Shown one piece after another: positions 47,911 through 55,614 of a stretch of DNA of 64,000 bases. The stretch is from an uncultured Verrucomicrobia subdivision 3 bacterium (GTDB lineage: Bacteria > Verrucomicrobiota > Verrucomicrobiia > Limisphaerales > UBA11358), in the NCBI GenBank assembly GCA_903918885.1, contig CAIXFY010000040.1, positions 1-64,000 of the forward strand, read 5' to 3'. Numbering within the stretch: position 1 is the stretch's first letter; each line of letters starts with the position of its first letter. The notes under the pieces are model-generated. The model was not told where the DNA came from. It ran no database searches and saw only the letters and a list, made by a program, of their open reading frames with translations. The position numbers and the translations under genes were made by a program.

Positions 47911-48416
47911 GCGCCGATTTTAACCGTGCGCGAAACTTGTGCGAGCGAAAACCGTTTTTCCAAATGGCGCATCAGTCGGTTTTCCTCGCGCTTCATCTCG
48001 CGTCGCAACGCGGGCTTCAAATCGTCATAGCCGAGCAGATGCAAAACGCCGTGGACGATGTAACGGACCAACTCGGACTGCCAGGTCGTCTTGAATTCTT
48101 TCGCTTGCGCCACGGCCACGGTCACGCAGATGAAAAGTTCGCCGTGGATGGTGGGGCGCGTCACTCCGTGCGCGCCGTCGGCGGGCAGGGGACTACCCGC
48201 CCTACCTTCAGCATGGTCAAACGTAATCACGTCCGTCGCGCCTTCATGCTGGAGAAAGGTTTCATTCACCAGCGCCATTTCCCGCGCGCCGACAAGGTTG
48301 ACACCAAGTTCTGCCTCCGTGGTTTTTAATTCAGCCAACAGCGCTTCCGTGATTTCCTTAAGTCGGCCCGGATTAATTTTTTTCTTCCGCTGGCGGTTGG
48401 CGATGACGACGCTCAT
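47907..48416 (-). CDS. ybeY: Endoribonuclease/16S rRNA maturation factor YbeY, with embedded repeat
   Basis: A 169-residue YbeY, a zinc-dependent factor for 16S rRNA 3'-end maturation. The metal motif reads HGVLHLLGYDD: the first two His are kept, but the usual third ligand (His after GYD) is Asp. A palindromic repeat (48150-48206) adds 19 residues (GRAGSPLPADGAHGVTRPT) between VITFDHAE and the GELFICV strand, where other YbeY proteins have only a short loop. The frame is intact. It overlaps phoH and DUF502 by 4 bp each; phoH-ybeY is a conserved pair. Confidence 0.9.
   Translation of the reverse strand: MSVVIANRQRKKKINPGRLKEITEALLAELKTTEAELGVNLVGAREMALVNETFLQHEGATDVITFDHAEGRAGSPLPADGAHGVTRPTIHGELFICVTVAVAQAKEFKTTWQSELVRYIVHGVLHLLGYDDLKPALRREMKREENRLMRHLEKRFSLAQVSRTVKIGA
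48150..48206. repeat. Palindromic element embedded in frame in ybeY
   Basis: 57 bp (exactly 19 codons) with ends GGTGGGG and CCCTACC. Its reverse complement matches the element at 29730-29790 apart from a 4-nt indel and a few changes. It is read in the opposite sense relative to its host gene, so the two encoded peptides differ. Confidence 0.88.
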
Positions 48417-49384
48417 TTCTCCTCCGTTTTGCCCGTGCCGCGATGATGTTCGTAAGCCGCGATGATGCGCTGCACCAACGGATGCCGCACCACGTCGCGC
48501 TTGGAAAACTCAATGATGGCAATGCCTTCCGTGTGTTTGAGCGCGCGATGCGCCTCCGCGAGACCGGATTTTTTGTGCGCTGGCAGATCAATCTGCGTTT
48601 CGTCACCCGTGATGACCGCCTTCGAGCCGTGACCGAGCCGCGTGAGAAACATCAGCATCTGCTCCGTCGTGGAATTCTGCGCTTCATCCAAAATAATGAA
48701 CGCGTTGTTCAGCGTCCGCCCGCGCATGTAGGCGAGGGGTGCAATCTCAATCGTCGCGCGTTCCATGTGCTTGGCGATTTCCTCGGCGGGCAGCATGTCG
48801 TGCAACGCGTCGTGCAGCGGCCGCAGATACGGCGTGATTTTTTCGTAAAGGTCGCCCGGCAGAAAACCCAGCGCCTCGCCTGCCTCGACTGCGGGGCGCG
48901 TCAAAATAATCCGTGAAATGCCGCCGTCGCGCATCGCTGCCAACGCCATCGCCACCGCGAGATAAGTTTTGCCCGTGCCCGCTGGCCCGATGCCGAAAGT
49001 GATGTCGTGTTTGCGAATCGCCTCGATGTAATTTTTTTGGCCGACCGTCTTGGCGGTCACGCCGGCCTTGCGTTCATGCGTTTGCACGCGGTCGCCGACC
49101 ATGGCTTTGAGCGTCGCCCCACCTTCAATTTTCACTACATTCAGCGCGTGAGTGAAGTCGCGGTTCTTCACTGGTGAACCCGCCTTTAACATGCTTTCCA
49201 GCGAGGCGAAAAGCTGCTTGGCGCGCTCAATCCCGTCCGCCGTGCCGTCCAGCTTGATCCAGCCTTCGCGCGAAGTGGCTTTGACAGACAACTCCGTTTC
49301 CAGCGACTGCAAATTGCGCGGCTCGTGATTAAACAGTTGCTGTGCGAAGCGCGGGTTTTCGTAATGAAGCGTTTCAGTGGCCAC
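48413..49384 (-). CDS. phoH: PhoH family ATPase (YbeZ type)
   Basis: 323 residues. An N-terminal KH-like part is followed by the PhoH ATPase with Walker A FGIGPAGTGKTYLAVA, LTRPAVEAGEALGFLPGD, Walker B NAFIILDEAQNSTTEQM and ITGDETQIDLP. YbeZ-type PhoH proteins work with YbeY in rRNA processing, and ybeY follows here with a 4-bp overlap. It starts 9 bp after the HIT gene stop. Confidence 0.94.
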   Translation of the reverse strand: MATETLHYENPRFAQQLFNHEPRNLQSLETELSVKATSREGWIKLDGTADGIERAKQLFASLESMLKAGSPVKNRDFTHALNVVKIEGGATLKAMVGDRVQTHERKAGVTAKTVGQKNYIEAIRKHDITFGIGPAGTGKTYLAVAMALAAMRDGGISRIILTRPAVEAGEALGFLPGDLYEKITPYLRPLHDALHDMLPAEEIAKHMERATIEIAPLAYMRGRTLNNAFIILDEAQNSTTEQMLMFLTRLGHGSKAVITGDETQIDLPAHKKSGLAEAHRALKHTEGIAIIEFSKRDVVRHPLVQRIIAAYEHHRGTGKTEEK

Positions 49385-49393
49385 AATTTAAAA

Positions 49394-49879
49394 TTATTTC
49401 CCTAGTTCCGCTCGCAGTTTTGCCGCCACGTCCAGCAATGCCTCCGGCACGACGCTCGTTTGCGCGATGACCGGCATGAAGTTCGTATCGCCGTTCCAGC
49501 GCGGCACGACGTGAATGTGCAGATGCTCCACGATACCTGCGCCAGCGACTTTGCCGAGATTAATGCCCACGTTGAAACCGTCCGGCTTCATCACCGCCTT
49601 GAGCGCATTGGTGCAGCGACGGACGAGTTTCCAGAGGTCAGCGCCTTCTTCATCCGTCAGCCCGTTCAAATCCGCGACTTCCTTGTAAGGCACAATCATC
49701 AGATGGCCACCGTTGTAGGGATAGCGGTTGAGCAGGGCGTAGCAGGTGCGGTCGCGGGCGATGACGAGGTTGCCCGCGTCGTCGCTGGACTGGGCGATGC
49801 TCGTGAACAGGCTCGCGTCGAGCTTGGGTTTCGGCGCGAGAATGTATTCGATGCGCCACGGCGCGTGGAGTGAGTCCAT
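49394..49879 (-). CDS. HIT family (Ap4A-phosphorylase-like) hydrolase
   Basis: A 161-residue HIT protein with the histidine triad HLHIHVVPRW near residue 120 and the upstream NRYPYNGGHLMIVPYKE region. The N-terminal APWRIEYILAPK is typical of the longer HIT subgroup near Ap4A phosphorylase. It hydrolyses or transfers nucleotidyl groups, and the substrate is not certain. It is first in the tight run HIT-phoH-ybeY-DUF502-recO. Confidence 0.9.
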   Translation of the reverse strand: MDSLHAPWRIEYILAPKPKLDASLFTSIAQSSDDAGNLVIARDRTCYALLNRYPYNGGHLMIVPYKEVADLNGLTDEEGADLWKLVRRCTNALKAVMKPDGFNVGINLGKVAGAGIVEHLHIHVVPRWNGDTNFMPVIAQTSVVPEALLDVAAKLRAELGK

Positions 49880-49944
49880 GGGGAAAATTTAAAACTCGTG
49901 GCAAATAAGGAAAGCAGGAAAACAGGAATCTTTTCCGGTCAAAA

Positions 49945-50199
49945 TCATTTCCGCCGTTGAAACAAATAGCGTGCAAATGAAATCAGCCCGGAGAATTTGT
50001 AGTTCGGATCCACATATTTCTCGATGACGTAGAAGGCAAAGTAATAAAACCGGCAGAAACTCCAGATAGCCATCGCGAGCAACGCGCCTTTGGACCATTT
50101 CGGATCGTCCAGAAGCAATAGAACGACGCAGACAATGCCGATGACCAGAAACAAAATCCCCTTGAGCTTGATCCAAAATGGATTCGACAGGTCTTTCAT
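49945..50199 (-). CDS. Small membrane protein after lpxB (84 aa)
   Basis: Encodes 84 residues with two hydrophobic helices (GILFLVIGIVCVVLLLL and ALLAMAIWSFCRFYYFAFYVI) and a basic end (ISFARYLFQRRK). The longer open frame upstream is a shadow of lpxB. The ATG at 50199 overlaps the lpxB stop (ATGA), so it is coupled to lpxB. A role in envelope assembly would fit the context, but I do not recognise the family. Confidence 0.72.
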   Translation of the reverse strand: MKDLSNPFWIKLKGILFLVIGIVCVVLLLLDDPKWSKGALLAMAIWSFCRFYYFAFYVIEKYVDPNYKFSGLISFARYLFQRRK

Positions 50200-51341
50200 G
50201 GGAACAAGCTCAACACCGCCGCCGCCGCGCGTCCAGTCGCGCCCGGTTCGCCGAGCGAGGCGATGATTTTTGCGAGCTGTGCTTTGATTTGTGTCCGGTG
50301 CGCTTCGTCTTGCAATAAATCCAGCGCGGCGCGTGAAAGATTTTCCGGCGTCGCCTCGTTCTGGATGAATTCCGGATAAACCGGCTCGCCGGCTAGCAGG
50401 TTGGGCATCGTCAGCGATTTCACTGTTACGATGCGCTTGGCGATCTGGTAGGTGAGCCACGAGGTTTTGTAGAGGGTCACCGTTGGCACGCCAAAGAACG
50501 CGCACTCCATCGTCACCGTGCCCGTCGAGGCGATGGCGACATCCGCCTCCGCCAGCGCCCACGGCAATTCGCCGATTTGGATTTCCAGATTCGCGCCGAG
50601 TGATTTTGCGAGCGACACCAAAGCCGGATTCGGCAAAACCATTTTCGCCTTCGCCGCCGGCAGCTTTTCCTGAATCAACTTCAGCGCGTCCAGCATCACC
50701 GGCAAATGCCTTTGCAATTCACTTTTGCGGCTGCCGGGCAGCAGTAGGATTTTTGGCGCAGCGGAATTGTCCGGCTTCTGCATTCTTAATTCTTCCTTCT
50801 GCATTCGCTCCACCATGGGATGACTGACGAATTCCACGCGCAGTTTGGGCACGCGCTTGGCATACCAATCCTTCTCAAACGGGAAAATGCTCAACAGCAG
50901 ATCATAGTCGCGTGCCAGCTTGTTCGCGCGGCCGGGACGCGACGCCCAGACCTGTGGCGAGACGAACTGGACGATTTTCGGATTCCACTTGGAAAACGGA
51001 TTCTCGCGGACGTATTTCTTCACCGCTTGACCGAAGCGCAGGTTGAACCCGCCATAATCCACGCCGATGACCACGTCTGGCTGGCGTTCAATCGCCAGCG
51101 CCAGCAGTTGATTGAACAGCCGCCGGAACTTCAAAATATTTTTCAGCACGTCCGTGATACCGATGACCGAGTGCTGGGTCAGGTCGAAAGCCAAGTCCAC
51201 GCCGGCGGCGGACATCTTGGCGCCACCCGCGCCGAAAAACTGCGCGTCAGGCAACTGCCCGCGCAGCGCGGACACGAGTTCCGCTGCGAGCAAATCCCCG
51301 CTCGCCTCACCGGCGATGAGCATGAAGGTTTTTGGTTTCAC
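50196..51341 (-). CDS. lpxB: Lipid-A-disaccharide synthase
   Basis: A 381-residue GT19 enzyme that joins UDP-diacylglucosamine and lipid X. It begins FMLIAGEASGDLLAAELVSAL, with FGAGGAKMSAAGVDL, VIGVDYGGFNLRFGQ, QVWASRPGRANKLA, LLPGSRKSEL and the ASTGTVTMECAFFGVPTVTLYKT sugar-nucleotide region. A 28-bp heptamer array in the coding region (50776-50803) yields a Lys/Glu-rich insert (MQKEELRMQK) at about residues 180-189, just before the LLPGSR motif. The next gene upstream on this strand is an inserted EVE-nuclease, beyond which is a Gfo/Idh gene. Confidence 0.94.
   Translation of the reverse strand: MKPKTFMLIAGEASGDLLAAELVSALRGQLPDAQFFGAGGAKMSAAGVDLAFDLTQHSVIGITDVLKNILKFRRLFNQLLALAIERQPDVVIGVDYGGFNLRFGQAVKKYVRENPFSKWNPKIVQFVSPQVWASRPGRANKLARDYDLLLSIFPFEKDWYAKRVPKLRVEFVSHPMVERMQKEELRMQKPDNSAAPKILLLPGSRKSELQRHLPVMLDALKLIQEKLPAAKAKMVLPNPALVSLAKSLGANLEIQIGELPWALAEADVAIASTGTVTMECAFFGVPTVTLYKTSWLTYQIAKRIVTVKSLTMPNLLAGEPVYPEFIQNEATPENLSRAALDLLQDEAHRTQIKAQLAKIIASLGEPGATGRAAAAVLSLFP
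50776..50803. repeat. In-frame heptamer array inside lpxB
   Basis: Four 7-mers on the plus strand: TTCTGCA, TTCTTAA, TTCTTCC, TTCTGCA. They encode MQKEELRMQK on the coding strand in a region likely to be a surface loop. The same heptamers recur at 62753-62773. Confidence 0.82.
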
Positions 51342-51353
51342 GGTTTAAGTTTT

Positions 51354-51380
51354 GCCACAGAGGCACAGAGACGCAGAGAA
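51354..51380. repeat. Right-hand inverted repeat of the EVE-nuclease cassette (lpxB side)
   Basis: A 27-bp sequence starting GCCACAGAGGCACAGAGACG, present inverted at 52568-52594 with one mismatch. It lies 12 bp upstream of the lpxB start and 2 bp from the EVE-nuclease stop. Confidence 0.88.
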
Positions 51381-51382
51381 AC

Positions 51383-52528
51383 CTAATCGCCATTTTCTGC
51401 AGCAAAATACTCAGCGCTTTTCAAAAGAAAATCCGGTTTCAACGAAGAGGCCAAGCCAAGTTTGCGAATGCCATCAAGTTTTTCCGTTAGTTTTCCGAAA
51501 CCAAGGAAGCCGCAAATTTCCGCCACAGGCTTTTCTTTAAGTGAAAAAGTTGGCCGCAGGATTTCTTGTTTAACTTTTTCACGGCGTTCGTCTGGTGCAA
51601 CGAGGAATAGATTGATTTCAAGATTTGGCTGGAGTGCCAGCAGGTCGCTCATGCGGAGCAAGCCAGAATAAACGCTGGTTGTGCATTCGACTTCGAAAGC
51701 TGCAACAATCGAATTTCCCTTTAGCCACAATACGTCAATAAGCTCAATGGTGCGGTTCGTCGCCTCATTGAACTGCGTCGGCAATTCGTCAATCACATTT
51801 GGAAGTTTGCCAAGTTCTTTGCCGTTCCAGCTTCGTGAGCGATCATTACGCGCGACCCAAATTTCAAAGCCCATCTCCGCACCCAGTGTCATCAAGTGAT
51901 GCTGGATTTCAGTATGACGTGTTGTTGAAGTTTTTGTTTCAGCTTTATCAATGATTCCGGGCAGTTCTAAACTTTCGGCTTCTTCAGAATCTGGGACTGA
52001 AACAACAGTGGAAATCGTCTGCTTGCCTTTCAATCTTTCAGCTTTAAAAAATGGTTTGCGAGCCAGCTTCTTTGCGTCAAATGGACGAGAGATTGGAGAT
52101 TTTTCCGCTTCACGCAGAAGCTTAAGAATCAAATCGCCGTCTTCTTTTGGACGAAAAATCTTCGGACTGACTCTAACAAATCCCTTGAATTTGCCGCTGT
52201 CCGCTTCGGACTGGTAGAATCCAACCTTGCCTTTGAGTTCGTTCATTGGAACTCCGTTGGCGGGAGACAGCAGAACAATCGGCTTTACATCAACTCTTGA
52301 TGGAAATTCAGCATCTTTCCAAATGCGCGATTTGTTGTCGCTCTGGCCGATAACTTCAAGGGCGCCAACCCAACGCATTACGCCGGTTAGATAGCAAAGC
52401 AAAACATCTCCTGGCTGAATGCTCTGAACGGTCTTTCTCATCCTGTGGGTGAAGCCGGAAACAGAAGCGCCAGACTTTTGAAACTCTTCCCAAGTCGTTC
52501 CGGTGAACAAGTCCATCCAGTAGTTCAT
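51383..52528 (-). CDS. EVE domain fused to PD-(D/E)XK-like nuclease; candidate modification-dependent restriction enzyme
   Basis: 381 residues. Residues 1 to about 150 (NYWMDLFTGTTWEEF, SIQPGDVLLCYLTGVMRWVGALEVIG) form an EVE/PUA-like domain, a family that binds modified bases. Residues about 200-330 look like a PD-(D/E)XK nuclease: Glu207 in RHTEIQHHL, Asp265 in IELIDVLWL, and FEVE (Glu279, Glu281) followed by TTSVYSGLLRMSDLLALQP. The usual catalytic Lys position is Glu. The gene is visibly AT-richer than its neighbours, is flanked by 27-bp inverted repeats (51354-51380 and 52568-52594), and separates lpxB from a Gfo/Idh gene. The nuclease reading is inference from motifs, and base recognition is untested. 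Confidence 0.75.
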   Translation of the reverse strand: MNYWMDLFTGTTWEEFQKSGASVSGFTHRMRKTVQSIQPGDVLLCYLTGVMRWVGALEVIGQSDNKSRIWKDAEFPSRVDVKPIVLLSPANGVPMNELKGKVGFYQSEADSGKFKGFVRVSPKIFRPKEDGDLILKLLREAEKSPISRPFDAKKLARKPFFKAERLKGKQTISTVVSVPDSEEAESLELPGIIDKAETKTSTTRHTEIQHHLMTLGAEMGFEIWVARNDRSRSWNGKELGKLPNVIDELPTQFNEATNRTIELIDVLWLKGNSIVAAFEVECTTSVYSGLLRMSDLLALQPNLEINLFLVAPDERREKVKQEILRPTFSLKEKPVAEICGFLGFGKLTEKLDGIRKLGLASSLKPDFLLKSAEYFAAENGD

Positions 52529-52567
52529 AATTTAAATTTTATCAGTTAAACATTTGCCGCCAAGAAA

Positions 52568-52594
52568 TTCTCTTCGTCTCTGTGCCTCTGTGGC
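52568..52594. repeat. Left-hand inverted repeat of the EVE-nuclease cassette (Gfo/Idh side)
   Basis: The reverse complement of 51354-51380 with 26 of 27 positions matching. Its last base is also the last base of the Gfo/Idh stop codon (TAG at 52596-52594 on the minus strand), so the inserted unit begins directly at that stop. Confidence 0.88.
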
Positions 52595-53625
52595 TACTTT
52601 ATCTGCTGAATTTGCCTTGTGATTTCAAACGCCAGGTCCAAGGCTTGTTTGGCGGATTCGCCGCTGACCTTCGGGGTTTGCTTCTGTTCGACGCAGTGGA
52701 CGAAGTGTTGCAGTTCCAGCTTGAGCGGTTCGTCTTTCGTGATGGGCACTGGCTCGCGCACGATTTTTTTGCCGGCAAATTCGCTGACGATGGCGGAGTC
52801 TTTGCCGATGCCGAGCTTCGCCGCCATGAGTTTCTTGATGAACGGCGTTTCCTGTTCGCCATCGCGGGCGACGCGGTAGACGTAGCCTTCCTGCACGCGG
52901 TAATCGAGTGAGATGTAGCAGGGATTCGTCGGGCCGCTGAAGACGCGGATCTTGCGCATCCGCTCCGGGCTGACGCGGCTGGCGGTGAGGTTGGCCACGC
53001 AGCCGTTGGCAAATTTTAAGCGCACGTTGGCGATGTCCTCGCTCTTACTCAACACGGGAATGCCCACGCCATCCACGCTGGTCACGGGCGATTTCACGAA
53101 CGCGAGCACGATGTCGAGGTCGTGGATCATCAAATCCAGCACCACGCCGATGTCGGTGGAGCGGGCCGGGAAGGGCGACAGGCGGTGGCATTCGATAAAC
53201 TTCGGTTCGGTGGCGATGGTTTGGAGAAAAGTGAAAACGGGATTGAACCGCTCGACGTGACCGACTTGCAGGACGAGATTATTTTTCTGGGCGAGTTCGC
53301 ACAGTTCGGCGGCCTGCGCGGAATTGTCGGTCATCGGCTTCTCAACGAGAACGTGTTTGCCGGCGGCGAGCAACTGTTTGGCGATTTCAAAATGCGTCGT
53401 CGTGGGAGTGGCAATGTTCATCGCGTCGCTGGCGGCGGCGGCTTCGGCGACGGACGTGAAGACGCGGAGCTTATGTTTCTCCGCAATCTTGCGGGCGGTT
53501 TCCGTATGCGCGTCGAAAATGCCGGTGAGTTCCACTGCGCCGGCGGCGTGGAGTTCGGAGTAGATGCGGGCGTGATGTTGACCGAGCGAGCCGGTGCCGA
53601 GAACGGCGACTTTAATCTTTGCCAT
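52594..53625 (-). CDS. Gfo/Idh/MocA-family oxidoreductase
   Basis: 343 residues. The N-terminal Rossmann fold is seen in VAVLGTGSLGQHHARIYSEL, followed by the EKP motif (GKHVLVEKPMT). The C-terminal domain holds VGHVERFNPVF, CHRLSPFPARSTDIGVVLDLMIHDLDI and SVDGVGIPVL. In several phyla a close relative of this type is encoded beside lpxB/lpxI, so it probably oxidises a UDP-sugar for lipid A or another envelope sugar; this is inference. The start at 53625 is chosen because MAKIKVAVLG is the natural N-terminus. The EVE-nuclease cassette follows directly. Confidence 0.87.
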   Translation of the reverse strand: MAKIKVAVLGTGSLGQHHARIYSELHAAGAVELTGIFDAHTETARKIAEKHKLRVFTSVAEAAAASDAMNIATPTTTHFEIAKQLLAAGKHVLVEKPMTDNSAQAAELCELAQKNNLVLQVGHVERFNPVFTFLQTIATEPKFIECHRLSPFPARSTDIGVVLDLMIHDLDIVLAFVKSPVTSVDGVGIPVLSKSEDIANVRLKFANGCVANLTASRVSPERMRKIRVFSGPTNPCYISLDYRVQEGYVYRVARDGEQETPFIKKLMAAKLGIGKDSAIVSEFAGKKIVREPVPITKDEPLKLELQHFVHCVEQKQTPKVSGESAKQALDLAFEITRQIQQIK

Positions 53626-53661
53626 TCGCGGAGTTTGCCAGTGAATTGGTCTGCGGAAAAT

Positions 53662-53767
53662 CAAAATTGCTCACGCAAAGACGCGAAGGCGCAAAGTTAA
53701 ACCTAGAAACTACGGCTGCTTCAAAGAACTTCGCGGCTTTGCGCCTTTGCGTGAGATTTGGTTTTGA
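53662..53767. repeat. Long imperfect inverted repeat
   Basis: CTCACGCAAAG at 53670-53680 and its complement at 53745-53755 are each embedded in arms rich in GCGCAAAG/CTTTGCGC. The unit fills most of the gap between the divergent Gfo/Idh and plsY genes and must overlap their promoters. Confidence 0.78.
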
Positions 53768-53798
53768 ACTTTTGGCGTTGGACTCATAGACTGCGCGC

Positions 53799-54458
53799 GT
53801 GCCAATTCTCGCTTACATTCTGGTTGCACTCGGTGCGTATCTGCTCGGCTCGATTCCGACCGGCTTTCTCGTGGCGAAGGCGAAGGGCATAGACATCCGC
53901 AGCGTGGGCAGCGGCAACATCGGCGCGACCAACGCCATGCGCGTGCTGGGCAAACCAGCAGGGATTTTCGTGCTGCTCGCGGATGCGGCAAAGGGATATG
54001 GTGCGTGTTATCTAGGGGTAATATTTTGCTCGTTTTATATTCGCTGGCATTATGGAGCGATGTGTATTCCAACTGGTGAACAAGTCGAACATACACTCCT
54101 CACTACCGGCATTTTCGCCGTGCTCGGCCACAACTACACCTGCTGGCTTAAATTCAAAGGCGGCAAGGGCATCGCGACAACGGCCGGCGTTTACCTCGCC
54201 CTCGCGCCGTGGGCGCTGCTGATTGCGTTGGCGGTTTTCATCCTCGCGATTGTGCTGACGCGGTATGTTTCCGTCGGCTCTATCGCGGGAGCGATTGCGC
54301 TGCCGACGACGGTTTGGTTAATGATGCCGCAAAATATTTTTCTCGGCATCGTCACGACGGCGCTCGGCGCGCTGGCGATCTACAAACACAAGTCCAACAT
54401 TCAACGGCTCATCGCCGGCACGGAAAACCGGCTCGGCCAAAAAAAGGAATCGAAATGA
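53799..54458 (+). CDS. plsY: Acyl-phosphate:glycerol-3-phosphate acyltransferase PlsY
   Basis: A 219-residue integral membrane enzyme that makes lysophosphatidic acid from glycerol 3-phosphate. The three motifs are present: GSIPTGFLVAK, SGNIGATNAMR and LKFKGGKGIATT. The start is a GTG at 53799. The gpsA gene, which supplies its substrate, follows after a gap of 178 bp that holds a palindromic repeat. Confidence 0.94.
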   Translation: MPILAYILVALGAYLLGSIPTGFLVAKAKGIDIRSVGSGNIGATNAMRVLGKPAGIFVLLADAAKGYGACYLGVIFCSFYIRWHYGAMCIPTGEQVEHTLLTTGIFAVLGHNYTCWLKFKGGKGIATTAGVYLALAPWALLIALAVFILAIVLTRYVSVGSIAGAIALPTTVWLMMPQNIFLGIVTTALGALAIYKHKSNIQRLIAGTENRLGQKKESK

Positions 54459-54516
54459 AAAATATCCATCGGGAAAAATTAGCGAGCGGTGCAAGCGGTT
54501 TCTCTTTGCAAAAAGT

Positions 54517-54578
54517 CCCCCTCATCCCGGCCTTCTCCCCCAGCGGGGGAGAAGGTGTCCGCAGGACGGATGAGGGGG
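54517..54578. repeat. Palindromic repeat between plsY and gpsA
   Basis: The outer arms CCCCCTCATCC/GGATGAGGGGG (54517-54527 and 54568-54578) enclose an inner hairpin CCTTCTCCCCC/GGGGGAGAAGG. It is a common class of intergenic repeat in many Gram-negative genomes. It can form a strong stem in the plsY-gpsA transcript. Confidence 0.88.
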
Positions 54579-54636
54579 CGCTCGGTGAACCTTGCGTTAG
54601 CTATTATTGCTCGCATCATCTATGGAGGGCTGAGAA

Positions 54637-55614
54637 ATGAGAATCTGCGTTTTGGGCGCGGGCGCGTGGGGTGCGGCGCTGGCCAAAGTCCTCCACGAAA
54701 ACGGCAACGCCGTGACGCTGTGGGACATCAACGCCGCGCTGCTGGCGGAACTCCAATCCGGCCGCAGCGAAAAGCTTTTGCCCGGCGTCGCGTTACCGAC
54801 GGATTGGAAGACGGAGCCAGATTTTGCCAAAGCCACGGGCGGACGCGAAGTGCTGGTGCTGGCGATTCCCTCGCAATTTTTCCGCGACGTGGCGGTGAAG
54901 CTGAAAGGTCATCCGGGAATTTTCGTCAGCGTCACCAAAGGCATCGAGTTTGAAACGGGCGAGACGATGAGCCGGATTTTGCGCGAGCAGGCACCGGCGG
55001 ATCGAGTGGCGGCGCTGTCGGGTCCAAGTTTCGCGCGCGAGGTGGCGCTGGGGATTCCGACTTCCATCGTCTGCGCGAGCGAGAGCGAAGGCACGGCGAA
55101 AATCGTCCAGGGACTTTTTCACCGTCCGGAATTTCGCATCTACCGCAACACCGACATCCTCGGCGTGGAATACGGCGCGGCGCTGAAAAACGTCATCGCC
55201 GTCGGCGCGGGCGTGGGCGACGGCCTCGGTTACGGCGACAACACGAAGGCGGGTTTGGTGTCGCGCGCGTTGTCCGAAATGCGCCGGCTCGGCGTGGCGT
55301 GCGGCGCGAAGCCGGAGACGTTCAACGGCTTGAGCGGCATGGGCGACCTGATGCTGACGTGTTTTTCCAAGCAGAGCCGCAATCGCGATTTGGGCGAGCG
55401 CATTGGGAAAGGTGAGACGATTGAACAAATCATCGCGTCGCATCCGAAGCTGGCGGAAGGTTATCCAACGGCGCGCTCGGCGCATCGGCTGGCGAAGGAG
55501 AAAGGCGTGCCGACGCCGATCATTGACGAGGTTTACGCGATGCTTTACGAGGGTAAAAATCCGAAGCAAGCCGTGCGTGATTTGATTTCCCGCGCGTTCA
55601 AGGCGGAGGATTAG
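54637..55614 (+). CDS. gpsA: NAD(P)+-dependent glycerol-3-phosphate dehydrogenase
   Basis: A 325-residue enzyme that reduces dihydroxyacetone phosphate to sn-glycerol 3-phosphate for phospholipids. The Rossmann motif LGAGAWGAALAKVL, SGPSFAREVA, the catalytic-region EYGAALKNVIAVGAGV and LSGMGDLMLTC are present. GGAGG lies before the ATG at 54637. Its product feeds the plsY enzyme encoded just upstream. The stop overlaps the convergent OpgC-like gene by 4 bp. Confidence 0.95.
   Translation: MRICVLGAGAWGAALAKVLHENGNAVTLWDINAALLAELQSGRSEKLLPGVALPTDWKTEPDFAKATGGREVLVLAIPSQFFRDVAVKLKGHPGIFVSVTKGIEFETGETMSRILREQAPADRVAALSGPSFAREVALGIPTSIVCASESEGTAKIVQGLFHRPEFRIYRNTDILGVEYGAALKNVIAVGAGVGDGLGYGDNTKAGLVSRALSEMRRLGVACGAKPETFNGLSGMGDLMLTCFSKQSRNRDLGERIGKGETIEQIIASHPKLAEGYPTARSAHRLAKEKGVPTPIIDEVYAMLYEGKNPKQAVRDLISRAFKAED

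Noticed and set aside
51345-52603. Target-site duplication outside the 27-bp inverted repeats
   Set aside because: The flanks (AAGTTTT on one side and TACTTTA on the other) share only short T-rich runs, which is not enough to claim a duplication.
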